From: Cladopsammia gracilis
Taxonomy: Eukaryota; Cnidaria; Anthozoa; Scleractinia; Dendrophylliidae
DNA length: 64,000 bases
Direction: 5' to 3'
Assembly (NCBI GenBank): GCA_022457155.1
Contig: JAJGOT010000349.1
Coordinates: 372,001-436,000, forward strand
Positions 47,887 through 58,603 of this stretch are shown piece after piece. The position numbers and the translations under genes are program-made. Position 1 is the first letter of the stretch, and every line of letters begins with the position of its first letter. The notes under the pieces are model-generated. The model was not told where the DNA came from and did no database searches. It was given only the letters and a program-made list of their open reading frames with translations.

Positions 47887-48508
47887 TTAGTGATGAATAA
47901 CATTTGACCTACCAGCCACTCTACCAGACCGCATTGTGACTGTTTCTGGGATCATTATAAATTCCTCCTCCGTTTCATCTCCTTCTCTCACAGTTCCAGC
48001 AGCTAGGACCTCATCTTCAGAACTGCTAACATGTCCTTCGTCACTGTCACTGTCTTCACTTGAGTCAGTTATCAACATGATAATTACCAGTCACATTCTT
48101 GCCATAGTTTGTACTGGAGCCTGATATTGCAGGCGATGTTACCACGCCCGCTTGGTCAACAACTCCGCTTAACAGAAAAAGGCTTGAGATCCTCTGCACT
48201 CAGTCATCTTTTCTTCCATTACAGGAAAGTTTGTAGTGCTTTAGATAGTGCTGCAGTTTCGGTTTTGTCAGGGAGTGCAGTTTACCACTCTTTTGTAGTT
48301 CCTTCCAGTCATAATCGACGAACGATTTTTGCTTTTTTGTATTCTTTTTTGTTGTTTCTCTCTTGCTCGAATCGGTGCACATGCTTTCTGCTCTTCCATG
48401 TGTTGAACGTATTTTGGACACCCTACTGATGAACAACATGTGTTGAACACATTTTGGGCATCCTACTGACAAACAGTTACGAAAATCAGATATATTTAGT
48501 AGCCACAT
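47887..48508 (-). pseudogene. SAP-like DNA-binding ORF remnant inside the transposon
   Basis: The frame at 48200-48508 contains FVDYDWKELQKSGKL followed by a SAP-like helix pair (LTKPKLQHYLKHYKLSCNG) and a Lys-rich region. Downstream at 47887-48078 is an acidic Ser/Asp/Glu-rich stretch ending TMRSGRVAGRS, which could be the C-terminus. The two pieces are out of frame with each other, and a further upstream piece (48540-48660) ends at a TAA. SAP domains bind AT-rich DNA, and similar modules are frequent in cnidarian transposon-linked proteins. I recognise the type only, not a specific family. Confidence 0.5.
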
Positions 48509-49963
48509 TTATTTGAGGTCTGTCCCCTTTGAATAGGCTGTAACATGTTCTTCTTCAGCAGCATACTGTATCGAAAACTCTTCTATTTCTTTCTTGTCGT
48601 TGACTGAGATTGTATTCGCCATAAACCGCTTTTTTAAGTTTGCACGAGGAGCAAATTCGTCAACAGGTCGTGGTTCCCCAGTGTCTCTCTTGTTGGAGAT
48701 GTCAACTCTACATCTTTGTAATGACCTGGATTCTCCCTGTCGGGCATTGGTTCAGGAACCCTGGCCCTTGTTGGACGTTTCCATCCAGTATCGTTACACC
48801 AGCTGCATTGATCTCCGTTGTTATCTGTTGTTCTCCTTGCATCCATCTTTTAAGAATTCCATGTACAGTTCACCAGAAAACACAAACTAAGGCATATTTG
48901 TGGAAATTTGTGAAAGACATTAAGGAGAAGATGTCAGAATTAAGAGAGAGATCTTCAAAGCTGTATCACACAGATCACCAGCTGATTCCAGCGCACAAGA
49001 GCAATGAACTTTCCTTTTATGAGAGCAACTTCAGATACTAAAGGATATTGATAAGAAAACAGAGAAGCCATGTCCACAACCAACTAATAAAGCGGTACTA
49101 TCCTGCAGCATCTGAGAATGCAGAAAAAAAGACATAGAAAGAGGAGAATGAAAGAAAATAAGCGTTAATCCAAGAAGAGAAAACAAGAAACTCTGGTGAG
49201 AAATAGTCAAACATTAGCAAGTTTGTTAACTGGGAGTGAAGCTGAAGATAGTTTTCAGTTCCCAATCCAACTGATCTAAAGTAATAAAGGCAGAACTTAC
49301 AGCATTACATACAAAGACCCTGACTCCCAGAAAACAATCATTCTTGAACCCCTGAAGTACTTATTAGAGAATTACTATTTCCATGAAGATGCAAGAGAGT
49401 GCATTCTTAGCATTCTATCAGTACTGGAAGTAAGAAAGGTACAAACAAAGGCCTCTGCAAAATACGAAAAAAGCTAAAAAAAAAAAAACTTCCTCAAGGG
49501 GCAAAAATCCCTATTTGATATTTTCCAAACAAAAAATCTGAGGATGAAAAGGTTGTTGGAGAAAGTAATAGCCTTAAGGATGTTGCTGTTCCCCGTGACA
49601 GTAGTAAGGAGAGTTATGAAGATAATTTGGTAGCACTTGCAGTGACTCAGGAGGTAGTGAAAGTGATTGCAAAGACTGAAAGTAATCTTGTCCTAAGCCC
49701 TAATGTAAGACTAAATGCCATGGGTAGTTAACAGCTTGTACTTACTACCTGGTATTTTAGGTGTTGCGGTACACCAATGCAGTTCATGCGATGTCAGATG
49801 TTATTCTTCTTAGGACAAGCAATACTGTACAACACCTTATAGTTCAGTTTCTAACAAACACATTTCTTCTCATGTTCAAGATATCTGCATCCAAGTTTGT
49901 TTAATAAAAGGTTTAGCATAATTTCCTAATTAAACTCATCAACAATAGATGAGTGTGGGGGAT

Positions 49964-50099
49964 GGTGCCTGAAGGCTGGGGGGCCGCCAGCACGCGCAGG
50001 AGGTAACCATGACAACCTGGGAGCGGCTACCACCAAAGGCACCGTCACACTGATAGGAATCAGTGGAAAGCGAGTAAATCGCACTTACCAATACTTACC
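49964..50099. ncRNA. structured module, copy A (possible ncRNA or element promoter)
   Basis: GGTGCC (49964-49969) can pair with GGCACC (50038-50043) and enclose smaller hairpins such as GGCTGG/CCAGC. A further hairpin CACTGAT/ATCAGTG lies at 50048-50065, and the module ends in ATACTTACC (50091-50099). A diverged copy with the same layout but different stem sequences lies at 57894-58034. Both enclose a 'ggtaaccatgacaacc' type X-box-like palindrome. The strand and function are unknown. Read in reverse, the end is a consensus splice donor (GGTAAGTAT). Confidence 0.4.
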
Positions 50100-52339
50100 T
50101 AAAGGGAGGGAAGGGCCGGGAGCGAAAAGCAAACGAGCACGTTTACAGCAGCACGGCAACGTGAGCGGAATGCTTGACCAGAGCTGTGAAACTATGGCGA
50201 AACCAGCAAAGAGCCGCGGGGCCACACCGCGCCCATAGGAGAGACCGATGGCCAGCATTGTCTCGAGTTTAACCTCGCCTAAATTACATTTAGCCCCATT
50301 ACAAACATAACACATGTTAAGCATTGCCCTGTTTAAAAAAGCAACCAAGAGATCATTCATGAAAAAATAGAGGCTTGTATTTCTAATTCGCAAAATCATC
50401 TGAGCAATTGTCGGTTACATTGACAGATCACTATCTTGTGCCACCTGTCATATAAAGTCTGATTTCATAGTTCACATTTTTAATGACCTAAGTATGAGTA
50501 CAAGGTATTCTAAAACGTTTTTTTTTTCAATACGAATAATCTGATGAAATAAAAGATGATTTAAAAAACAAGTTTATTTTTTTTCAAGGCCCCCCCCTCA
50601 TCAGGCGAAACATCTTTGGGAGCCCCCCCTTCTTGTTGCAATTATTTTTCGAGGCCCCCCTAATTTTCCTCCAGCCCCCCCTGACCCATAATTAATGAAC
50701 GGTCCCTTATTGCAAGCAAGTGTCACCTTTACATCTTTTTTCCTGTAGATTAATTTTTGCGAATCTACCGAATCTTTGACAGTGCGCGAAAAAAAAAATA
50801 ATAAGTTAACTTGTTGACCTGGCCGGAATTATTTTAACCACATTTGCATAAAAGTCACTTTATTAGGACGCTCCAGATCTCGTCATGCCATTAACACCGT
50901 TTATGAAGTTTTGGGGTATTTTTCGATAAGGAGATACACCGCCGATGATTATTTCCATTTATTATATAAACTTTAGTGAAATACAAGAATTTTTCTCACT
51001 GCGGAAAAATCATATCCCGATACATGTGAAAATGTCGATTTTATCTTCACAGTGAAGAGTGAAGCCGATCAATTTCTTCGCGTTAGCTGACATGTTTGCC
51101 CTTCTTAAATGTCAAACGAACTGAAAAGGTCTATAATCGATACACATTCTTGTCAGTTAACTTGTCGAGTTAACTCCAGGGGAGGCGGGGAAAACGTGAC
51201 AAGACTTGGCAATAGTTTTCCTTTCTATGCCCCCTTCCCTTCGCTCTCCACTATATGAACCACGCCTGGAACAGGCTACATCTTACTCATTCGCTGTGTT
51301 CACTCGTGCGAAATCGAGTTGAACACTTGAAGGGAAATTTCGTATCTCAGCACAGTGTATCAAATATTGACTTCTGTTTATAGTAGGCTCAACCACTCGC
51401 GCTAAAATAAAAATTTTCATCAGGGAAGAAAAAGTCTTAGACAGTGCGGCTCATGTCGACGAAAATAACATACCGTCGTCGGCGAAAAAGAACCGAAAAA
51501 AAAAAAAACAACAATTTTCATCACCGTACGTTCTCTTTATTTTAAAAGCCATAAGCAGTCAATTGCTCAGATTCAAATGAAAGAATGAAATTAAAAAAAC
51601 GTTGACCATAAACATGACCAAAGTTCTATATACAATGTAAATAATATGACTAACAGTCTTTTTCCTGTTTGCTTTCTGCTATAAAAACACCGTGAGGCCT
51701 GGAAAACAAATGGAATATTCTGCATTGAAAATTTTCTTGATGGACAGTGTGCAAACAAGTTAGCGCACACAATGCATGTCGACGCTCTTCCATTCAAAGA
51801 GATAGAGAGCGGTTTCCATGCTTTCTTGGTTATGCTAACACGAGAAGAAGTTTGTTAGAATGAGCAAAGCTGTGAAAACACGAGCCGAAGGACACGGTTT
51901 CCACAGCTGTTTCAAGCTGTTGAACTTTCAGAGTTTAGCTATCACCTTAATTATGAAAAGTCTGAACAGCAGGAAAAAACGTTTCCTGCGCTATATTATT
52001 CAGTTCCTACTTCCATAGTTTTACGCCGTGGAAATCAGAGTGCGAATAGTATATAGTTGGATTTTAAACTACAATTTAATTACAATTTTAAAACAGCAAT
52101 ACATACATCTTATAGTACACGCGAATATTGCACGAGTTGCAGCGTATTTTTCGAGTCCCGCAGTAATAGGCTCCTAACAATGAAATGAATGTCGGCACGT
52201 ATTATCTGTTAAACCATCGAATATTGGATTAATTATTCGACTGAAATTCCTTTCATTATAGCTTTCCTGTCGTCAAACTGGGACACTTAGGTGTAATACG
52301 ACTGAATATACTGCGTAATTCTCTCGGATATTTTGTTTC

Positions 52340-52525
52340 TCGCACCACTTCTTGAACCAATCAGAAGCAAAATAAAAGCTGATTGCTTGGCGCCGGCTGC
52401 ATGTATTTGATTCGAGTTCTGATTCAGTGGTTTATTGGAACCGCCTTTTGTGATTGGTCAGAGTGATGACTGTCTAATTACTTTGGTTTTGGTTTTCCGA
52501 CACTCAGTTGAGATTCGCTCTTTTG
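52340..52525. mobile_element. partial CCAAT-rich MITE in duplication unit 2
   Basis: Matches 43790-43955 of unit 1. The left part of the element is deleted here, together with about 190 bp. Confidence 0.6.
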
Positions 52526-53219
52526 TCGAAGATGCCCAATTTATCACGCGGACTTGAAAATCTCGCAGCACTCTGTCGAGTAATTGTACGCCACGTTACG
52601 GCCTTCCCATTTGTCTGAAGAAACCTGACTAGTGAAATTAGTCCCCCAGTGATCTTAAGAATACTTGCAAGGCTCAGTCCTATACAGTGTAACGCCGTGT
52701 TCGCCTTTTACGTTATCATCGTCGTCAACCAAGAAATTTACTAGTTTGATTCGAGACCGTTTTTGCTTCGGTGCCTTTGACGTTGTTGTTGGATGAGGGT
52801 GGTGGGGCTGGGACACTGTGGTAGGTTCTTGTATCTTGGGTGGTAAATTTGGTAGGGGTGTCATGATGAATAGATTTAATTAAGGAAGAAGAAGCTTTCA
52901 CCGCTGTTTTTGATAAGACATCTTGTATAGTGCTGGATTAATTATCTTCCAGATGATTGGCAAAGCCTCGTTTTATTTAGTCTGACTGTTGAGGTCTTGC
53001 ATTCAACCGATGTTTGAAGGTAGATATATCTTTTGGAGCTGAAGGTCTGTTTTGCTTTGACATTTTCCCCAAGATATATGTACTAGCGAGAAGAGCATTC
53101 ACACTGTCTTGTAGTTGATGCATGGCTGGAATAACTGGAACTGCTGGCGCCAAGTTTTGTTGCTTGAGATTGCGTCATGCAGTAACTCATGAGAAATGTT
53201 GCCTTGTATCCCTGTTTGA

Positions 53220-53342
53220 TTAAATAGCTCTTAAATAGTACGCAACGACCGGACAATTATCTTCAGTGATTGTTTTTAAATCGGCCAGAAGATAAGCAAA
53301 GGGCCTTCGGACGACTTCTTCGTGCTGATTTATAAAGAAATC
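53220..53342 (-). pseudogene. possible decayed exon
   Basis: In unit 2 a 41-codon frame reads DFFINQHEEVVRRPFAY, then LLADLKTITEDNCPVV, ending at a TAA. Its composition looks protein-like, but no family is recognised. Unit 1 lacks about 50 bp here, which breaks the frame. It may belong to the same decayed gene as the ORF at 43958-44299. Confidence 0.25.
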
Positions 53343-53364
53343 AGTTTACCTGGGGTGACATCTG

Positions 53365-53710
53365 GATGAAAGTAAATGAAGGTTGATGAAGGTAAATGAA
53401 GGTGGATGAAGGTAAATGAAGGCGGGTGAAGGTTGATGAAGATAAACGAAGGCGGGGGAAGGTTGATGAAATTAAATAAGATGGATAAAGGTTTGAAGGT
53501 AAATGAAGGCGGATGAAGGTTGATAAATGTAAATGAAGGCGGGTGAAGGTCGATGAAGGGAAATAAAGGTTGGTGAAGGCGCGTGAAGGCGAATGAAGGC
53601 AGATGAAGGTTGATGAAGGTGGATGAAGGTTAATGAAGGCGGGTGAAGGTGAATCATGATAAAGGCGGGTGGAGGTGAATGAAGGCGGATGAATGTGTAT
53701 AACGGTAAAT
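53365..53710. repeat. 12-bp minisatellite, unit 2 array
   Basis: Same units as 44740-45010, longer, with an extra block at 53470-53545. Confidence 0.93.
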
Positions 53711-53884
53711 GAATGAGGATGGACTGGTCAGTAAAGGACCCGATTAGTCCCTCTGCCGTTTTTCTGGTCTCGCCATACAAAAAATCTAGCATGAAAGCCA
53801 TACGCATAAGTGAAGCAGGGTGGTAGGGAGCCTTAAGATTTGAAAGAAGTGCGCTAGTGAATGATGCAGATGTGTCACGGATAA

Positions 53885-54720
53885 CATCAGGTTTGCCAAA
53901 AGGGCACAGTTTTGGGGTCCCTGCTATTTTTGCTGTGTATAAGCAATCTAGCCTCCCAAGTCAACTGCAACATTCGCCTCTTCGCTGATGATTGTGTTGT
54001 ACTCAATATAGTACTGATACTGAACATCATAGCCTGTGCTAATTTGCAAAAGGAATTGGATGTGCTGCAAGCAAAGGAGACTGCCGGACAGATGTCATTT
54101 AATGTGGACAAGTGCAACATTGCAACATATAACGTGCATTTTAAGCCAGGAATACTGTTGTTGGTAATTCTACTTTGAGCTTTACCTAAGTGGGTTGTCG
54201 GAGCGGGAAATCTTGCAAGTTTTAAGCGTTCTTTGGGATCATTTTTAAATATCTCGTAGTATTTTCTTTTATTTCTTATTAGTTTTATTCTTAACTACCT
54301 TTTGTATGTAAATTTTTAACATTAGATTTTTAGATTTTTTAATATTTATAGAATATTTTTGAGATTTTTCTTTTGGGAGTTTTTTATATAGGGCCAACCT
54401 CTTAAACTCCCTTTTCCAAAGCATTCTTTGTATTTATTTTTGTTTAAATGCTTTGAATAAATGTATGTATGTATGTATGTTTGTATGTAATATCACATCC
54501 TTACTCGTTGTGGAATTCACCAACAGTCGTAAGTGGAGTTCCCACATTAACAACGGAGCAAAGAAAGCAAACTCGAGAGCATGCGGCTCAAGAGGAAACT
54601 TAACAACTGTCCGCCCGCCATCAAGAAGAGAGCCTATAAAGCTCTTGCCCTACTTGGAATACGCCTCAAGCGTTTAAACCTCGCGGCTTATAGCAGAGGC
54701 AAGCGCCACTGAGATGCTCA
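53885..54720 (+). pseudogene. non-LTR reverse transcriptase remnant (Jockey/CR1/RTE-like), interrupted
   Basis: The + strand reads GSLLFLLCISNLASQVN, IRLFADDCVV, QKELDVLQAKETAGQMSF and NVDKCNIATYN. After an insertion (about 54178-54505) it continues with VEFTNSRKWSSHINN, KKANSRACGS and LLPYLEYASSV. These are the FADD catalytic box and the thumb region of a non-LTR RT, with frame damage. It extends past the duplication boundary, so this locus is the ancestral RT copy. Confidence 0.8.
54178..54505 (+). mobile_element. LINE 3' end with (ATGT)n tail inserted in the RT remnant
   Basis: AT-rich sequence ends 'tgctttgaataaatgtatgt' with ATGT repeats at 54460-54490, a typical LINE 3' tail. RT coding sequence resumes immediately after it. 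Confidence 0.6.
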
Positions 54721-54724
54721 ACTG

Positions 54725-54978
54725 TTTTGCCGCTTTGGCGATGGTTTGCGGCCAGTAGGGCGATTTTGAGACCTAGGAAGCCGAAAAGTGCGATTTGGTC
54801 AAAATGTACTCCGCACGGCCCCAAACGTAAGTTTTGTGCACTTTTCATGGAAATCGCACTGTTTTGCCGATGGTTTACGGCCAGTAGGACGATTTTGAGA
54901 TCTGGGGCGCTGAGAAATGAGACTTGTCAAAAATGTGCTCCGCACGGCTCCAAACGTGCGTTTGGTGTAAATCATTGA
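54725..54978. repeat. two tandem copies of a ~130-bp unit
   Basis: 'gttttgccg...gatggtttgcggccagtagg' through 'gctccgcacgg...ccaaacgt' occurs at 54725-54850 and again at 54857-54978 with scattered differences. Antisense open frames at 54666-55098 come from this repeat. Confidence 0.8.
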
Positions 54979-55129
54979 ACTGTTAAAAGTATTCTCTTTT
55001 TCAATTAATAATAATGGAATGAACTGCCGAGGAGGGAGAACGCGAAACGAATTTAAAAATAAATTTTTGTAATCATTTATTTTCCTGCAAACTAACAACG
55101 TCCCTTCTTATAATCCTCGGTACAAGGGA

Positions 55130-55200
55130 AAGATTAGATTGGATGGGATGGGATGGGGTGGGATTGGATTGGATTGGATTGGATGGGATTAGATTAGTTG
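55130..55200. repeat. (GGATT/GGATG)n simple repeat
   Basis: Pentamer array of 'ggatt' and 'ggatg' units within 55130-55200. Confidence 0.9.
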
Positions 55201-56055
55201 TAAGAGTCATACTACGATCGTTAATAGGTCACCTGGATTGGTGATATAGAATTATTATTTAATATTATTAGTAAGGCCGCTGACCACTTGCTAAGAATCA
55301 TCTCATCGATGGAGAGCAAGTATTTGAAAAATAAAAATTAAATAAAAGCAACCATTTAAAACAATATTTCAATGTTGTAAGGTGTTTCTTTTTAAAGTTT
55401 TATTCATTTTCAAAATCCCCAAACACGCTGATACATGATTACCAATACAGTCATTGTAAGGCACTCGACACCAGTCGGATGCAGTGAAAATTCTGCAAAT
55501 CTATCATACTGCGGTCACCACGCTATGGTCCCACCACATACGAACACTACATTTTTAACCTCCCAAAAGTAGACAACTTTCCTTGTCCAGCGGTTTCTTA
55601 ATGGGTCTCAGCATTCATGGTTTATACTTTTTACCAAACATTTTTACAATAATTGTAGCAGTTAATATACACAACATCAAAAACTTTTTAAAACTGGTCA
55701 TTGGAATAAATAATATCACTGAAATAGTTATTAACCCATGTTTTCTCTTCCCTTTTGATTCCCATTATGACAAAATATATCCCATTTGCTTCATTAAAAT
55801 AGTAGAATCTTTGGTAAAGAATAAAGATACATGTACCTAAACTAGCTTAATACATGTAGTTGCTTGTTTTCCTCTGCAATGCTACAGGTTATTTTGATGT
55901 TCACAGACAAAATTATTGGTCTGCATAAGTACAAAACACATTAATTATGTTCCAAAATGAGCGACTTGAGACACCCACAACATATCAATTATTTTTTTTG
56001 GCCGACATTTTTTAAATCTATATTTTATGTAAATGTTTTTTTTTTTTGAAAATGT
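55201..56055. other. AT-rich sequence, nothing recognised
   Basis: The open frame at 55583-55840 is Ile/Phe-rich and AT-driven, with no motif. Confidence 0.4.
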
Positions 56056-57502
56056 AATTGAAGAGGTTGGGGCATAACTGACCTACAGTATGTTGCTTTT
56101 TAGGTTGGTTTTTCTTTTGCCAGATTTGCCTCATTTTTTTTTTGGTATGTGAACGGCAAATTAATGGCAAAATATCGTTCGGATTCTTTTCCTCTTGGTT
56201 TTTCTGTCATTTTCGAGAAATAACATATGCAAAAAAAAAATAACTTCATGTCTCCCACTGAATCCTGTTAGAAAAAATGAATCCCAAAGTTTACCCCAAA
56301 TTCTAAATTTTAAGCTAATTTTTCACTTCAAGTGATGCTAAATCATCCCGCTCAAGACTCCCTTACAGTTTTTCTAGGAAGCACTCCTGTGCCGGATTGT
56401 TCAAAGCACGATTAAGCTAACCCAGGATTTGCATCAATTTTGAATCCAGTTAAACAACTCTACAATTGAAAATTTTCCAAAGTTTTCTTCCTTTCAGTTT
56501 CGACTTTAAGTTATCTTTACAACTAGTTATTAATGACCTTTTGAAAACATTTTTAAACCGAGAAATGAAATCCTTGGTTAACTTTTAACCCGGGATTAGC
56601 GTAAATCGGCTTTCGAACAACCGGGCCCTGGTCCTCTGCTGCTGCATCATAACCTTTGCCCGCCTTGCATTATTTCAGCTGGTCAACAAGAACTCACTTT
56701 GAGCCACCCAAAGCTGTATTTCAAGTGCCCGACCTTGCATAGCGGACCTATCTGCCACTGTCGCAAAGCATGGTGGGAAATTCTACGGCAAAAACGAAAT
56801 GGAGCTTTCCGGACGAAAATTATAGAAAATCTGGAAGCATTTTGGATATTGGGCATTTCGACCATGCCACAGGATGGCACATGGCCCACAACTCACAATG
56901 CTGCCCCTTTTCTGATCCCAAGTGATTCCAGATTTTCCTGCCGGCTCTCCTTGTCCACCATGGCCCATTTCCACCTTGAGTGCTTAATAACGCCTTGGGC
57001 CAAGGCGCGGCAAGGACACACTCTCAGTTCTTTGAGATGTGCCAGAGGCTTAAGGATTTCCGGACTTCGTGATGTCTTTCCATCACCGGGCGGGCCTTAA
57101 ACATGGCTTAAACTAGCCACTACAGCCAGTTGTTGTCTTGAGTTACAAACTCCATCGATATGAACTGCCTATATGATGGTATGTTCGTTCAGGTCATTGG
57201 CACGGGTCAGGAGTATTGCAGTCGCATATTCTCACCGCTTTGTAATGGCGTCATTTTGCGTACTCCTAGCTGCAGTTTTGGAAAGAACTACGATCTGAAT
57301 GTACAGTCAAAGTACTAGAGGGTCATAACTCTGCTTTTTTCAGGCAAAACTCATCAAATTCCTTAGGGTTAGTGCAAATTCGACATAGGGTTTGTGATAT
57401 TATTTGTTGTATGATAAAATGAGGCAAATCTGAGCAAGAAAAAGTGAAAAACAACCTCAAAAGCAACATAGGTCGGTTATGCCCCAACCCCTAAGTTCAA
57501 TT
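56056..57502. mobile_element. 1.45 kb element bounded by ~80-bp inverted repeats
   Basis: The left arm 56056-56134 ('ggttggggcataactgacct' through 'cagatttgcctcat') is matched in reverse complement at 57419-57502 ('atgaggcaaatctgagcaag' through 'ggttatgccccaacccc'). The open frame 56699-57100 inside has no recognised domain. A GGGCC-type MITE is nested at 56392-56626. Confidence 0.6.
56392..56626. mobile_element. MITE with GCCGGATTGTTC / GAACAACCGGGC ends
   Basis: The ends are inverted ('gccggattgttcaaagcacg' against 'cggctttcgaacaaccggg') and related to the element at 30536-30865. Confidence 0.75.
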
Positions 57503-57893
57503 GTTAACAAAAAATTGCATCAATTGGTGACATGACCAATTATTACTTTTTAAACTTGTAGCTGGAGCTATGGACATTCAGAAATTGAAAGAGCTTGTTT
57601 TAATTTGCCAGAACACCAATATTGAAAAAAATGAAAATTATGATTTTGTATGGAAGTGAAAAGGTATTGTCATCCAAATCTTTTTTGCATGATTAATCCC
57701 TACAAAAAGAAGTTGGCGGTATGAGACATGAGAGAAGTGTGTTAGAAAATGAGCTTGATACAAATGTTTAACTACTGTACAAGCAAGATATTTTATGATA
57801 ACTTGAAATTACAAGGATTTGTATGGAGAAACATGGGCTGGATAACTGGATTACAAGGGTTAAATTCTAAGCCAATTGAAGTATTGGAGGGTA

Positions 57894-58034
57894 GGTGCCG
57901 TAAAGGTAGCAACAGAGGAGGGCAGCAATCTCCTCAGCAGCAAGGAGGTCACCATGGCAACCGAGCCACAGCTCACCTCCAGGCACCTGTCAACACAACA
58001 CTGAGAAAACCAGTGTGTGGAATGAATACTTACC
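57894..58034. ncRNA. structured module, copy B
   Basis: Same arrangement as 49964-50099. The outer pair is GGTGCC (57894-57899) with GGCACC (57982-57987). Inner hairpins are GAGGAG/CTCCTC, GGAGG/CCTCC and GAGC/GCTC. A following hairpin ACACTG/CAGTGT spans 57998-58016, and the end is ATACTTACC (58026-58034). Primary sequence differs from copy A in the stems while pairing is kept. Both copies are followed by 'gggagggagggag'-like sequence. No transposon termini were found around this copy. Confidence 0.4.
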
Positions 58035-58045
58035 CAAGAATGTGG

Positions 58046-58603
58046 GAGGGAGGGAGGGAAAAAAGGAGCGAGCGAGCAGGCAATGCAAATGCAAGCAAAA
58101 GCAAGCAAAAGCACATGGCAATGCCCCTTCAGATCCCCCTGGAGCCCCCCACATAAAATTGGAGAAACCGCTGCATTGGCTTGGATCTAACTTTGCCCAA
58201 ATTCCAAAAAGCCTCATTTGTTCTCTCCATATAAATCCTTCTATTTTTTTGCAATTATCAGAGGGCCATGGTAGCTCATTTTTAGGCGATCTTTTCATTC
58301 CTGGTAAAACTTTTACTCCAAAATGGCCAACTTCTGTTTTTAACGAAAGTAGATCATATGACCAATTGATGGGAAAGACCTATCATTGCCTTGCAGTTTG
58401 TAAAACCATTTATAGCTTAAATAAACAATAAATTTATGGCAAGCTGCAGGAGTGACAATTCACTAATTACCCACAATTAGGCAGCACTTTGATGTTAGAG
58501 ACTGTCCAGTCTGTGATCAGAAGGCAATATTTCCAGTGCTTCTTTTAATCAGTCATTTCAAGTAAGTGACTTGAAGCAAGTTTAAAAAGTTCCAAGCAGT
58601 CCA
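58046..58603. other. TBC1D25 3' flank
   Basis: No gene seen. The open frame at 57990-58298 (minus) reads through the module's splice-donor-like end and is probably not translated. Confidence 0.4.

Larger units (their letters stand above)
47683..50706. mobile_element. 3.0 kb DNA transposon (Harbinger-like?), TTA target-site duplication
   Basis: The terminal inverted repeats begin GGGACCGTTCATTAATTAT at 47683 and end with the complement at 50706. They are flanked by TTA (47680-47682, 50707-50709), and the empty site is visible in unit 1. A 3-bp TTA duplication fits the PIF/Harbinger superfamily, but no DDE transposase was recognised. Minus-strand frames near the left end include a SAP-like segment (48200-48508: WKELQKSGKLHSLTKPKL...NGRKDD), an acidic tail ending MRSGRVAGRS (47887-48078) and a segment reading PRANLKKRFMANTISVND (48540-48660). 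The frames are disrupted. C- and G-rich runs lie just inside both ends. A structured module (49964-50099) lies near the right end. It is probably a non-autonomous or decayed copy. Confidence 0.8.
45376..54086. repeat. tandem segmental duplication, unit 2 (with transposon insertion)
   Basis: Second copy of 39641-45375, enlarged by a 3.0 kb transposon and reduced by several deletions (for example about 190 bp near 52340 against unit 1 at 43600-43760). The right boundary is near 54083-54086 ('ggagactgccg|gacag'), inside the RT fragment. The old left flank, new junction and right flank share GCC at the break, consistent with a microhomology-type duplication. Confidence 0.93.

Noticed and set aside
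50091..50099. U1 snRNA gene (ATACTTACC at 50091 and 58026)
   Set aside because: Only the first nine bases match U1. The following sequence lacks U1 stem-loops and the Sm site, and in reverse it is simply a consensus splice donor.
57990..58298. 102-residue minus-strand ORF next to structured module B
   Set aside because: It reads through a consensus splice donor (GGGTAAGTATT) and has no domain. The resemblance to the ORF at 50085-50399 comes from the shared module.
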